DNA from: a virus
IMG/VR virus record: IMGVR_UViG_3300011420_000015
Coordinates: 1-45,060 of that record
Direction: 5' to 3' (one strand)
DNA: 45,060 nt
The notes below the pieces were generated by a model that worked only from the letters and a program-made list of their open reading frames with translations, was not told the DNA's origin and ran no database searches. This document shows, piece by piece, positions 1 through 6,928 of the stretch (its first letter is position 1; each line of letters starts with the position of its first letter). Position numbers and translations under genes: made by a program.

Positions 1-5
1 ATGCA

Positions 6-38
6 GAGGGGGGGTACCTTTTGCGAGAGGCCCCCCTC
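6..38 (-). repeat. GC-rich hairpin at the left edge
   Basis: GAGGGGGG (6-13) is the exact reverse complement of CCCCCCTC (31-38), leaving a 17-base loop. It lies beyond the last gene in the reading direction. No T-run follows it on the minus strand, so it is not a clear intrinsic terminator. A terminal structure at a genome end is possible. Confidence 0.4.
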
Positions 39-64
39 CCCCATATGTGTGTCCCTAATCTGTG

Positions 65-99
65 CAAATTTAGAGAACCCTTGCGTGGGCATGGGGTTC
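65..99 (-). terminator. Candidate terminator after the last gene
   Basis: On the minus strand GAACCC and GGGTTC (94-99 and 75-80) can pair, and TCTAAATTTG follows. It resembles the other terminators in this window that have a CCCTTGCGGG-like core. It would end the long minus-strand transcript about 80 bases past the stop at 181. The stem is only 6 bp, so the call is moderate. Confidence 0.45.
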
Positions 100-178
100 A
101 ACGCTGAGAACAGACAACTGATCTAGGCAGGGTGGTGGATAGGAAGACCTGCTAAGGGTGGCTGCTCTCAACGTTGAA
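97..178. repeat. Imperfect inverted repeat, 13-bp arms
   Basis: TTCAACGCTGAGA (97-109) and TCTCAACGTTGAA (166-178) are reverse complements with one mismatch, 56 bases apart. They sit just past the last stop codon. Apart from these repeats and the small hairpins, bases 1-180 hold no gene that I can support. Confidence 0.5.
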
Positions 179-180
179 TC

Positions 181-438
181 TCATGAGCTTGTTTGCTCAC
201 CATTCGGATTCGGTACCATGATGTAGATGCCTGTGATGTTCTCTCGAACTGCAGAAAGAACAGCATTTTCATAAGCAACTTCTTGATCCGGACCCGATAG
301 CTCGCTTGAACTTCTTGTAACTCTATCCAAGTAGGCAGTGGTGTGGTACCCGGCCTGCTCATCATAAGCAAACCAATCATCCCACTGTGTCCATGGATTC
401 CATGGATTGTCCATGGTAGTGAGCATGTGCTGTGCCAT
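181..438 (-). CDS. Conserved small phage protein (PWNPWTQWDDW)
   Basis: This 85-residue acidic protein has a Trp-rich N-terminus, NPWNPWTQWDDW, followed by FAYDEQAGYHTTAYL. From memory, similar small proteins occur in many actinobacteriophages, but I know no function. There is no signal peptide or membrane segment. The ATG at 438 overlaps the TGA of the upstream RNA-polymerase-like gene by one base (TGATG), which suggests translational coupling. A GTG one codon upstream is possible but has no better ribosome site. It is the last gene of the minus-strand series, and a candidate terminator follows. Confidence 0.75.
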   Translation of the reverse strand: MAQHMLTTMDNPWNPWTQWDDWFAYDEQAGYHTTAYLDRVTRSSSELSGPDQEVAYENAVLSAVRENITGIYIMVPNPNGEQTSS

Positions 439-3083
439 CACCCACCATCCAAGGATGTCTTGAGTGTAGTGAGTGAGACACCTAGTGCACTGGCTACCTC
501 TGCCTGAGTAGCACCAGCAGCAAGCATGCGTGAGGCCCTTGCCTTGTATGCTGATGTCATCAGTGGCTTGGCCCTTGGTGTGGCTAGCTCCTTGACGGTA
601 GTCATGTCTGCATTGTCCAGTATTCGCTTGAGCTTGCTATTACTAACAGCTCCTGCCTGGATGGCAGCCCACTGGTTGGGTGTGATCTCGATACGATCCT
701 TGCGTGCACCGTACCGTGCTCTTGCTTCTTCCAATGCAAGAGACTTGAGCTTGGTTACCTCAGCCTTGTCCATGTCGGGGTTGGCTGCCCGCTTTGCTGA
801 GATGACGGTGTTTGCTAATAGCTGGGAGGCCCGCTCTTTTGGTGCATTCTTCAATGCAACATTCAATGCTGCATTGAGCTCGGCTACCTCAGGAGCAAAG
901 GTCTTCTTAGCTGACTCAGACCAAGGGGTAGCCTTGGTATTGACAGCTTCTTTCCTAGCCTGGTTAGCAAGGGCCTTCATTCTATTGGAGTGATCCGCAT
1001 AGAGGGACTCTCTTTGCGTACCCGATGATAGGTCGTGTGCATCCTTCACCGATTCCAACTTCTTGATGGTGGAGGTCTTAAAGATTACCTTCCCATCCTT
1101 AGTGTATGAAGCCCCGGTTTCCCGGAAGATCTTCTCACCAGTGACAGGATCCACCCTGAATGTACGACTGCGCTCAGGTACCCGAACAGGAGACTTCTTC
1201 TGAGACACAATCGTGGAGGCACCCCTATTACCACCACCTTGGTACTTCTGCTTGAGCTGAAGAATGCCACTATCTTGAGCAGACTTCTTGTAGTCGAGAT
1301 GGTGCTTCTCAGCATCGATCACAACCATAGAGTGTTTGACTGCACGAGCAAGCTCGTCGTTGTTGGCACCCTTGATGGTCATGTCTGTGATGAGATTCGA
1401 CACATTCCCCATCTCCATCTGCTTCGCCCTTGAAGACATCTTTGGCGCATCATCAGGAAGTTTATACTGTTGGGGATCGAAGCCCTTCAGTTGTTGCAGC
1501 GCGGGTTCGGACTTGATCTGCCCCTTAGTGTTGGGGATGACCAATACCGTGTCACCATCGAAGTCAGCACCAGACAGCCGCTTGGCTACCTCAGAGTTGA
1601 TTCCAATTGCATCGGTTGTGTCCTTACCAAGTGTTCGTTTTCCCTCAGTGTTTCGGTTGTTCACCGTAAGCTCAGGGATCTCGAACTTCCCACCATGCGG
1701 GAATCGAACTAGCACGACTCGCTCTCCATCATTGAAACTTGGAGCGTAGACCTCAGAGTCTTTCAGCGAGTTGATTGGAAGGATAACCCGAGTTGCCTGC
1801 CTAGGAAGTGCCGCGGCCTTGAGGTGAACCGCAGAAGCATCGGCATTCTCAGCAAAGTCCTCCAACAGTTTCTGCCGAACAGCAGGATTCGTCAGAGACA
1901 TGATCTCATCGAATTCCTTCTTGGCATCACTGTGAGACTTGTCCAGCTGCTGGGCGATCAATCTGGGGGATTGTTTCGACAAGAACTGAGACGAGAGGTT
2001 ATTAGACCATTCGCCCCACTTTCCTTCCTCATTGACGATGTTCATCGCAGAGGTAACCTTGGTCAAACGACCATGGCTGTCGTGATCGCCCAGCTGCCGA
2101 ACCACCGACCCAAATGGGTTATCGGGGTCATCTTTCAGAGCCTTCATTGCGTCGAGCTTGTTGCCCGTGCTGGACTTGTTTGTGTTGAACAGGAGATCCA
2201 CACCATCGGGAAGGTCATCTTTGTAGACAGCCATGCCCTTCAGGTAGTGAGTTCCATCCACCGCAATTCGGACCTGAGCGTAGTGCGCCTTACCGAGAGA
2301 AAGATCTTCTTTCCCGGGACGGACATAAATCAGACCGTCGAGGTCGCTGCCTCCCTGTTCCGCATAACGGATCCCAATGCGCTTTGAGCTCACTGAGATG
2401 GGAGGAAGAATGCCAAGGTAGGATCTTCCACCATCCTCGCTGTACTCCTGGATTTGCTTGATGCCACCCAGAGGAACGGCCTTGGCCTTGTCTCGGTATG
2501 TAGTGCCAGGAGGGCCCAACACTTTGACGTTGGTCTTGTGTCCGGTTCCAGCCTGATCCACCTGTACAGTGTGGACCGTGTAGCCTTCCTCCTTCAACAG
2601 AGCAACGGCAGCGCCGAGCTTCTCCTTGCTGATTCCAAGATGATTCTCCACCCCAGAACCGATGTCGATGTACTGCTTGTCGTCAACTTCACGCTTGAGC
2701 ATGCCAGCAGTAGACACGAGAATGTCCACCTTCTCCTTGGATGCAGCAGCCCTAAGGCCACGAACCGAGGACTCGGGAATGCCCATGCGCTCACCGATGG
2801 CGACGTTTGACATTCCCTTAGCAGCAAGGCGATTGACCTGATCGATCTTCTGCTGCTTCTGCTGGTTGTTGGCGATGGTACGAGCAGCTCGAAGCTGCGT
2901 GGTCGTGATGCCAGTTCCCTGAGCGATCTCAGTCTCAGAGAGACCTTGAGCCTTGAGGTTGGCCACGTAATCCAAGAACGTCTTGTTGCGAACATTCTGT
3001 GTACTTCCTGATCCCCACGGGTATCGCCCCGAACGACGAAGGATGCCGTAGTGAGCAAGATAGGTCTTGTCGTCGAGCTTCAC
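438..3083 (-). CDS. DFDGD-motif RNA polymerase-like protein with HTH segments
   Basis: This 881-residue protein contains GADFDGDTVLVIPN, with DFDGD at residues 507-511. That is the metal-binding signature of double-psi beta-barrel RNA polymerases, including the single-polypeptide YonO and crAss-phage enzymes. A conserved-looking segment (FPHGGKFEIPELTVNNRN) precedes it. The N-terminus has HYGILRRSGRYPWGSG (11-26), then two helix-turn-helix-like segments at about 36-73 and 81-110; a third closes the protein at about 849-881. I chose the GTG at 3083 because GGAGGA lies 6 bases upstream and it overlaps the previous stop as GTGA. The longer reading from 3104 has no ribosome site. The second barrel and other polymerase elements cannot be confirmed by eye. 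Many databases would leave this as hypothetical. Confidence 0.7.
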   Translation of the reverse strand: MKLDDKTYLAHYGILRRSGRYPWGSGSTQNVRNKTFLDYVANLKAQGLSETEIAQGTGITTTQLRAARTIANNQQKQQKIDQVNRLAAKGMSNVAIGERMGIPESSVRGLRAAASKEKVDILVSTAGMLKREVDDKQYIDIGSGVENHLGISKEKLGAAVALLKEEGYTVHTVQVDQAGTGHKTNVKVLGPPGTTYRDKAKAVPLGGIKQIQEYSEDGGRSYLGILPPISVSSKRIGIRYAEQGGSDLDGLIYVRPGKEDLSLGKAHYAQVRIAVDGTHYLKGMAVYKDDLPDGVDLLFNTNKSSTGNKLDAMKALKDDPDNPFGSVVRQLGDHDSHGRLTKVTSAMNIVNEEGKWGEWSNNLSSQFLSKQSPRLIAQQLDKSHSDAKKEFDEIMSLTNPAVRQKLLEDFAENADASAVHLKAAALPRQATRVILPINSLKDSEVYAPSFNDGERVVLVRFPHGGKFEIPELTVNNRNTEGKRTLGKDTTDAIGINSEVAKRLSGADFDGDTVLVIPNTKGQIKSEPALQQLKGFDPQQYKLPDDAPKMSSRAKQMEMGNVSNLITDMTIKGANNDELARAVKHSMVVIDAEKHHLDYKKSAQDSGILQLKQKYQGGGNRGASTIVSQKKSPVRVPERSRTFRVDPVTGEKIFRETGASYTKDGKVIFKTSTIKKLESVKDAHDLSSGTQRESLYADHSNRMKALANQARKEAVNTKATPWSESAKKTFAPEVAELNAALNVALKNAPKERASQLLANTVISAKRAANPDMDKAEVTKLKSLALEEARARYGARKDRIEITPNQWAAIQAGAVSNSKLKRILDNADMTTVKELATPRAKPLMTSAYKARASRMLAAGATQAEVASALGVSLTTLKTSLDGG

Positions 3084-3640
3084 GCCGCTTCCTCCATTCG
3101 CCACTGAGTGATGAGTTTGTCGAAGTGCACAATCTTGTCCATGATCGGACGGATCTCGGTGTGGTTGGGTTGGTGAACTTTGATCCCGTTCCCTTGGTAG
3201 ATGCGAAGCTCCATCGTGAGATCCTCAGGACGATGCATGTACTCAAGACAGAAGTACGCCGCGTAAACCAAAAGCTGATCCATGTGGACCGGCGAACGAC
3301 CCGTCTTCAGGTCGTGGACTCTAAGTACTGGATCGAAGAAACCAATTGCGTCCGCTGTTCCAAACGCATTGGCCGAGTAGACCAAAGGTTGCTCCGGTGC
3401 CAAACCCAGAAGGATCGAGTCGTTCACGTACATGTTCAGTGTCTTAGGTTCGTTGGGTAGTGGTTGCCCCAAACGAATAGCCATGGCAGCGAACTCATGA
3501 AGTTCATCACCACGGCGTGCTGCCTGTGCACTGGACCAGGAACGCTCCAGTTTCTCTTCGTCGTAGCGAAGCCAAGAGGCCTTGCTAGCCGAGAGAAAGG
3601 AATGCTGCCCCTGCAGATTCGAATGCGAGTTGAAGAGCAT
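3080..3640 (-). CDS. PD-(D/E)XK (Cas4/RecB-like) exonuclease
   Basis: This 186-residue protein carries HSFLSASKASWLRYDEEKLE, typical of the phage branch of RecB/Cas4-like nucleases, then GDELHEFAA and GTADAIGFFDPVLRVHDLKTG. The D of GTADAIG and the DLK of VHDLKTG fit the PD-(D/E)XK active site, with a following Gln (MDQLLVYA). Likely roles are DNA end processing in recombination or host DNA breakdown. The start at 3640 has AGGGAAG six bases upstream and overlaps the VRR-NUC gene by 56 bases. The longer upstream reading would lie entirely inside that gene. Its stop overlaps the GTG of the RNA-polymerase-like gene. Confidence 0.75.
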   Translation of the reverse strand: MLFNSHSNLQGQHSFLSASKASWLRYDEEKLERSWSSAQAARRGDELHEFAAMAIRLGQPLPNEPKTLNMYVNDSILLGLAPEQPLVYSANAFGTADAIGFFDPVLRVHDLKTGRSPVHMDQLLVYAAYFCLEYMHRPEDLTMELRIYQGNGIKVHQPNHTEIRPIMDKIVHFDKLITQWRMEEAA

Positions 3641-3902
3641 CCAGAACTTCCCTCTCGTTTTCAGGAAAGATAAATGCACCAAAAGACATGCCGCTCGCCT
3701 TCTCAACAAAGTACGGTTGATTGGGCTGAACTTCAGCATCTTCTGATGCTTTCACTTCCAACATTGCCCAGAACGGTCCCCAAAAGACCGTCAGGTCGGG
3801 TATCCCCTGTTGGTAACCAGTATCGTTTTTGATGATCCAGCATCCAGGGAAACGTAGCTCGATCCGCTTGATGAGCTGAGCTTGGTAGGCAGATTCGAGC
3901 AT
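3585..3902 (-). CDS. VRR-NUC domain nuclease
   Basis: This 105-residue protein matches the VRR-NUC family of PD-(D/E)XK nucleases. GIPDLTVFWG supplies the acidic residue, LEVKASEDAEV gives the E-x-K pair, and the Q of QPNQPYFVEKASG is the conserved glutamine. Phage members are small structure-specific nucleases that probably resolve branched DNA or nick replication intermediates. The ATG at 3902 has an AGGAGGTGA ribosome site just upstream. It is followed by a second nuclease gene in overlapping frame, so the two were probably expressed together. Confidence 0.82.
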   Translation of the reverse strand: MLESAYQAQLIKRIELRFPGCWIIKNDTGYQQGIPDLTVFWGPFWAMLEVKASEDAEVQPNQPYFVEKASGMSFGAFIFPENEREVLDALQLAFESAGAAFLSLG

Positions 3903-3976
3903 GATTCACCTCCTCGCGGGCAAAAACAAAAGGTTGGTTCTGGTTCTTCTGTTATATGCCGCGTTTAGAGCGCGAA

Positions 3977-3988
3977 GTAATATCTATT
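3977..3988. repeat. Direct repeat GTAATATCTATT, copy 1 (flanks HNH gene)
   Basis: GTAATATCTATT lies here and again at 4497-4508, on the two sides of the HNH endonuclease gene. This copy contains the stop codon (TAG) of that gene. It also carries the TAATATCTA half of the palindrome at 4551-4566. Confidence 0.7.
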
Positions 3989-4481
3989 CGGTGAAGTCGT
4001 TGATCGGTCTGAAGTGCATTCCTGAGGGGAATACAACCGTTCGATTCATGGCTGCACTCAAGATTTCAGCGTCGATTAGCCCATACTTCAAGGCTGCTTC
4101 CCATGAGTTAGGGAAGGTCTCTCCGCTATTCACTTCATACACAGGAACGATGAATCCTCGCTTGCCGTTCCAGAATTGCTGATGGTATTTGATCGCAAAC
4201 CAGCGTGGACGCCACATCAGATTGTCCGCCGAGCAGTTCATCTTGTTTCCGTCCAGGTGGATAGGAGTGTCGAAACGACTGTTAGGTGGACGATCTAAGA
4301 ATGTCATCGCTACCAGGAGTGCAAGTGATCTCTTGTGCTGCTTCAGATCTCGGGAGAGTCCAACCATAGGATTCCCCTGTTGGTTCAGAGTAGGTTTCAC
4401 TGGGCGCTGCCAGTCAATTCTCCGAACGGCCCCGCTGTCGTGGATCTCGTAGTTGGAGAACCCGACCACCGTTTTCCACAT
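3984..4481 (-). CDS. HNH homing endonuclease with NUMOD4-like N-terminus
   Basis: This 165-residue protein starts with WKTVVGFSNYEIHDSGAVRR, a NUMOD4-type DNA-binding motif. It continues with an HNH core in which IHLDGNKMNCSADNLMW carries the H...N residues. The C-terminal part may hold a second NUMOD-like segment (YEVNSGETFPNSWEAA). Such proteins are free-standing homing endonucleases. The ATG at 4481 has AGGAGG five bases upstream; the GTG at 4487 abuts that site and is unlikely. The gene is bracketed by two 12-bp direct repeats and is set in AT-rich spacers, as expected of a mobile insertion. Confidence 0.85.
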   Translation of the reverse strand: MWKTVVGFSNYEIHDSGAVRRIDWQRPVKPTLNQQGNPMVGLSRDLKQHKRSLALLVAMTFLDRPPNSRFDTPIHLDGNKMNCSADNLMWRPRWFAIKYHQQFWNGKRGFIVPVYEVNSGETFPNSWEAALKYGLIDAEILSAAMNRTVVFPSGMHFRPINDFTE

Positions 4482-4496
4482 AGTCACCTCCTCGAG

Positions 4497-4508
4497 GTAA
4501 TATCTATT
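4497..4508. repeat. Direct repeat GTAATATCTATT, copy 2 (flanks HNH gene)
   Basis: This is the second exact copy of the 12-bp repeat, just upstream of the ribosome site of the HNH gene and 520 bases from copy 1. It may be a duplicated insertion boundary or a shared regulatory half-site. Confidence 0.65.
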
Positions 4509-4550
4509 GCCAAAACTCTTGTCGGAAAAGACTCTCTAGGCTTCCCTCCC

Positions 4551-4566
4551 TAATATCTAGATATTA
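4551..4566. promoter_or_regulatory. Perfect 16-bp palindrome TAATATCTAGATATTA
   Basis: This is a perfect dyad in an AT-rich spacer between the SF2 helicase and the HNH gene. Its 9-base half TAATATCTA (or TAGATATTA) recurs at 3978, 4498, 4624 and 6881, with 8-base matches at 4644 and 19463. It could be a repressor operator or part of a replication origin. Confidence 0.6.
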
Positions 4567-4623
4567 TCTACGCGTATAGAGAGAGTTGTTGAACAAGGGT
4601 TTTTTGGCAGTTTTTGACAAGAC

Positions 4624-4651
4624 TAGATATTAAGTCGCAACCCAATATCTA
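4624..4651. repeat. Inverted repeat TAGATATT / AATATCTA
   Basis: TAGATATT (4624-4631) and AATATCTA (4644-4651) are exact inverted copies around a 12-base loop. The second arm includes the stop codon of the helicase gene. The stem is AT-rich with no U-run, so an origin or operator role seems more likely than termination. Confidence 0.5.
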
Positions 4652-5848
4652 CTTTTTGAGCCCAAAAGAGGACTCATTGAACGATTTCTTGGCTTTCAGT
4701 GCCTTTCTGATGGCCTGGTCGATTACAGAGTTCGAAATCAACGTGTGGTAGTTCAGGTCGACAAACGGCGTATTGAGTCGATCAATTCTTCCGTGAGCCT
4801 GGTGGAACATCTTGTAGCTGTAGGTGAGGGAGTAGAAACAAACAGTATCCGTGTCGACACAGTTCCACCCTTCAGAACCGGCAGCATATTGCACCAGATA
4901 CACCCACCGGTCTGTTTGTGGGATCGGCTGATGCTTATGTCCGTTCCACTCAGCAAGGGGCACATCGTCGCAAAGTCCACGTAAAGCCTCCAATTCGAAG
5001 TCGAAGTTGTAGAAGACGATGAGCTTGGGATGAGCAGCCATCAGTTTGCGCACGGCAGCAAGCCGCGAGGGATGACTGTTGACAATCTTCCTCAACACCA
5101 GGAAGAGCTCACTCACATCACGCAAGGGCCTGCCCTCGAAAACGTGCCACCGCTCCGCGAGAGCCTTGTGTTGCAAGTCTTTGTCGAACTCAACCTCTAC
5201 GTCGTAGGAGTGTCTGACTGTGTGCCGGACATAAGGCATTTCGACAAGGACCGCATTCCGGTGGCGCACCAGAGTTCCCACGTCCACGTATCGATCAACC
5301 TTAGGGAACTTGCTGAACGTGTTGTAGACGACATGCTGTCGTTTGAACTCAGTCCGGTTCTTGTAGAATCCGTTGGCAACGAAGACTGGAATGTAGTCAA
5401 GCCACGTATCGCCTGGTGTAGCGCTGAGAAGCACCCACTTGTTATGCTTGGCAATCGTAATGAAGTCCTTTGACCACTGACCGGATCCAACCAATCTCTG
5501 TTCGTCGAAGATGAAGAACGCATCGTGTACCTCCTTGTACTTACCGATGTTGTTCCAGCTGTCAATGACCATCCGGACGTTCCCGACAGCTATCTCGGGG
5601 TTCTTTACCAATCCGAAGTTGATCGCGTCTTTCTCCCAGTCGCCATGGTCTCGTTTCTTGGCGGTGGTGATGATGTAGATGTCAGTAGGCTCACGAACAC
5701 TGAGCTGATCGCCCATGACACCCTTGCACACTTTCGTGTAGTAGTAGGCGAGGGACGTCATCGACTTGCCCGTCCCTACACCTCCCACTAGAATTGCCCC
5801 GTTGTGGAGCTCATCTACCGCTTTCTGCTGATGCGGATAAAGCTCCAC
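4649..5848 (-). CDS. SF2 DNA helicase (DEAD/SNF2-like)
   Basis: This 399-residue protein shows the superfamily 2 motifs in order. Q-like YPHQQKAV is at residues 4-11, Walker A GGVGTGKS at 22-29, and a variant motif II FDEQR near 115. LLSATPGD is motif III, and [10 protein letters not shown] near 350 is motif VI with its arginine finger. The DEQR in place of DEAD/DEAH is a variant seen in some phage helicases. It probably unwinds or remodels DNA during replication or recombination and lies beside two nucleases. The GTG start at 5848 has AGGAGGA just upstream. Confidence 0.85.
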   Translation of the reverse strand: MELYPHQQKAVDELHNGAILVGGVGTGKSMTSLAYYYTKVCKGVMGDQLSVREPTDIYIITTAKKRDHGDWEKDAINFGLVKNPEIAVGNVRMVIDSWNNIGKYKEVHDAFFIFDEQRLVGSGQWSKDFITIAKHNKWVLLSATPGDTWLDYIPVFVANGFYKNRTEFKRQHVVYNTFSKFPKVDRYVDVGTLVRHRNAVLVEMPYVRHTVRHSYDVEVEFDKDLQHKALAERWHVFEGRPLRDVSELFLVLRKIVNSHPSRLAAVRKLMAAHPKLIVFYNFDFELEALRGLCDDVPLAEWNGHKHQPIPQTDRWVYLVQYAAGSEGWNCVDTDTVCFYSLTYSYKMFHQAHGRIDRLNTPFVDLNYHTLISNSVIDQAIRKALKAKKSFNESSFGLKK

Positions 5849-5856
5849 AGTTCCTC

Positions 5857-6228
5857 CTACTCAATCGGGTTGCCTTCTTCGTCGTACATCTGCTGGTGAA
5901 TTGACCACCAGGTAACTCCCACGACTCGGAGGTCCCCTTCCTTGACGCGCATGTTGTATCGCTTGGACACCATGACGATCGCGAATGTCTCGCTCATGGG
6001 CTTCCCGCACTTCTTGTAATACCAGAAGCCTTCTCCGCCATACACGCGGTCCTTGCTGGTGACGTCCCAACGCTTCTCCAGCTCTGACAGAGAGACGTAG
6101 TCGGGGAATAGTTGGACGCCATGGATTTCGGACATCGCTACGCACGGTCGGGTGTTCTCCGCAGATGCCCCAGTGGTCCCGAGAACAAACAGAACCACAG
6201 TCAACGCTAGGGCTGAGATGATCCTCAT
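5857..6228 (-). CDS. Secreted protein of unknown function
   Basis: This 123-residue protein begins [17 protein letters not shown] and has an Ala-Ser-Ala cleavage site at about residue 24, a good Sec signal peptide. The mature part has two Cys residues (PCVAM and KKCGK) that may form a disulfide. I do not recognise the family. The ATG at 6228 overlaps the preceding TGA as ATGA, and GAAGAAG lies upstream. An exported phage protein outside the lysis region could act on the envelope, for example in superinfection exclusion; this is inference. Confidence 0.7.
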   Translation of the reverse strand: MRIISALALTVVLFVLGTTGASAENTRPCVAMSEIHGVQLFPDYVSLSELEKRWDVTSKDRVYGGEGFWYYKKCGKPMSETFAIVMVSKRYNMRVKEGDLRVVGVTWWSIHQQMYDEEGNPIE

Positions 6229-6407
6229 CGCTTCTTCGCAGCCACTAGTACGGCGATGCCGTTCAGACAATTCGACTTGGCTAGAAGGAGCTTGGTGGCT
6301 TCCTTGTAGTTCACTGGGTTTTCACTCCAATGAGCATCCAGCATGTGGATTTGCTTGGTGATTCGCAGATCTAGAGCTCGCAGCTCATTGATCAGTGATT
6401 GGTTCAT
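6225..6407 (-). CDS. Small hypothetical protein (60 aa)
   Basis: This 60-residue protein starts MNQSLINELRALDLR and is mainly helical, with a weakly hydrophobic C-terminus ([13 protein letters not shown]). The ATG at 6407 has GGTGGGGAG upstream and overlaps the stop of the previous gene. Its own TGA overlaps the next ATG. The chain of ATGA overlaps from 6717 to 6225 is the main evidence that these tiny genes are real. I know no function. Confidence 0.65.
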   Translation of the reverse strand: MNQSLINELRALDLRITKQIHMLDAHWSENPVNYKEATKLLLAKSNCLNGIAVLVAAKKR

Positions 6408-6580
6408 ACTCCCCACCTTCCATCCTCTATGAGCAAGCCTTTGTTCACGCTGTGGTAGCCGATCCCCTTGGCCCTCATGTCCTTGATTTGTGTGTTGGTG
6501 AAGCCGAAGTGGTCCACCAGATCCATGCAGTCGTTCGGGTCATTCAGATCGAACTGAACGAAATCTCCTAGGTCCTTCAT
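6404..6580 (-). CDS. Small hypothetical protein (58 aa)
   Basis: Reading the minus strand gives MKDLGDFVQFDLNDPNDCMD, then DHFGFTNTQIKDMRAKGIGY and a short tail ending at the TGA at 6404. The middle resembles one helix-turn-helix unit, which is only suggestive. The ribosome site GAGGAAAA lies just before the ATG at 6580. Start and stop both overlap the neighbouring genes by four bases, so the gene is well supported by context. Confidence 0.68.
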   Translation of the reverse strand: MKDLGDFVQFDLNDPNDCMDLVDHFGFTNTQIKDMRAKGIGYHSVNKGLLIEDGRWGV

Positions 6581-6717
6581 GACTTTTCCTCATTTTCCAG
6601 GTAGAGACGAAGAAACTTGATGTCCAGTTTGCAGCCACAATCCACGTTCAGACATCCCCAGCCATCGTGCTGGAGTCGTAGATGTTTACAATCTGGACAC
6701 CGGTCGATCTTGTGCAT
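6577..6717 (-). CDS. Small zinc-ribbon-like protein (46 aa)
   Basis: The minus strand encodes MHKIDRCPDCKHLRLQHDGW, then GCLNVDCGCKLDIKF and a charged tail. Two Cys groups (CPDC and CLNVDCGC) plus a His suggest a structural zinc site. GGAGG lies four bases before the ATG at 6717, and the TGA overlaps the next start as ATGA. Zinc-ribbon mini-proteins are common in phage early regions, where they bind host enzymes or nucleic acid. The target here is unknown. Confidence 0.68.
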   Translation of the reverse strand: MHKIDRCPDCKHLRLQHDGWGCLNVDCGCKLDIKFLRLYLENEEKS

Positions 6718-6736
6718 GCTGCCTCCAATTTAGTAG

Positions 6737-6871
6737 TTACTTGATGGTTCCGTAGGGCTGGGGTTCCCAGTCTTCCTTCTCGCCGTAAACCGTGGCTGTC
6801 ACGTACAAAGACACGCACGCAACCATGCCCACCGCCAGGATTCGCAGAGCACGGCAGTAGTCTTTCTTCAT
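6737..6871 (-). CDS. Small single-span membrane protein (44 aa)
   Basis: The minus strand encodes a 44-residue protein with a basic start (MKKDYCRALR), one hydrophobic helix (ILAVGMVACVSLYVTATVYG) and an acidic tail. AGGAGA precedes the ATG at 6871. A TAGATATTA element and a terminator lie directly upstream, so it may begin its own transcript or rely on read-through. No family is recognised. Confidence 0.62.
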   Translation of the reverse strand: MKKDYCRALRILAVGMVACVSLYVTATVYGEKEDWEPQPYGTIK

Positions 6872-6879
6872 TAGGTCTC

Positions 6880-6892
6880 CTAGATATTAAGT
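6880..6892. promoter_or_regulatory. CTAGATATTAAGT element
   Basis: CTAGATATTAAGT is found here and at 4623-4635. It lies between a terminator and the ribosome site of the 44-residue gene. On the minus strand it reads ACTTAATATCTAG, which could supply a -10-like hexamer or an operator half-site. Confidence 0.45.
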
Positions 6893-6893
6893 T

Positions 6894-6924
6894 GATGAAA
6901 ACCAGAGCCCATGTAGGGCTCTGG
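6894..6924 (-). terminator. Intrinsic terminator after the 56-aa gene
   Basis: CCAGAGCCC and GGGCTCTGG form a perfect 9-bp stem with a 5-base loop (6902-6924). On the minus strand TTTTCATC follows directly. It sits 4 bases after the stop of the gene at 6929. Confidence 0.85.
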
Positions 6925-6928
6925 GGGA

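Noticed and set aside
1-27. A seventh promoter copy pointing off the left edge (CTCGC then 17 bases)
   Set aside because: The expected TAATGAG is TGCAT at the window edge, and the ACA box is missing. A match would need sequence beyond the window.
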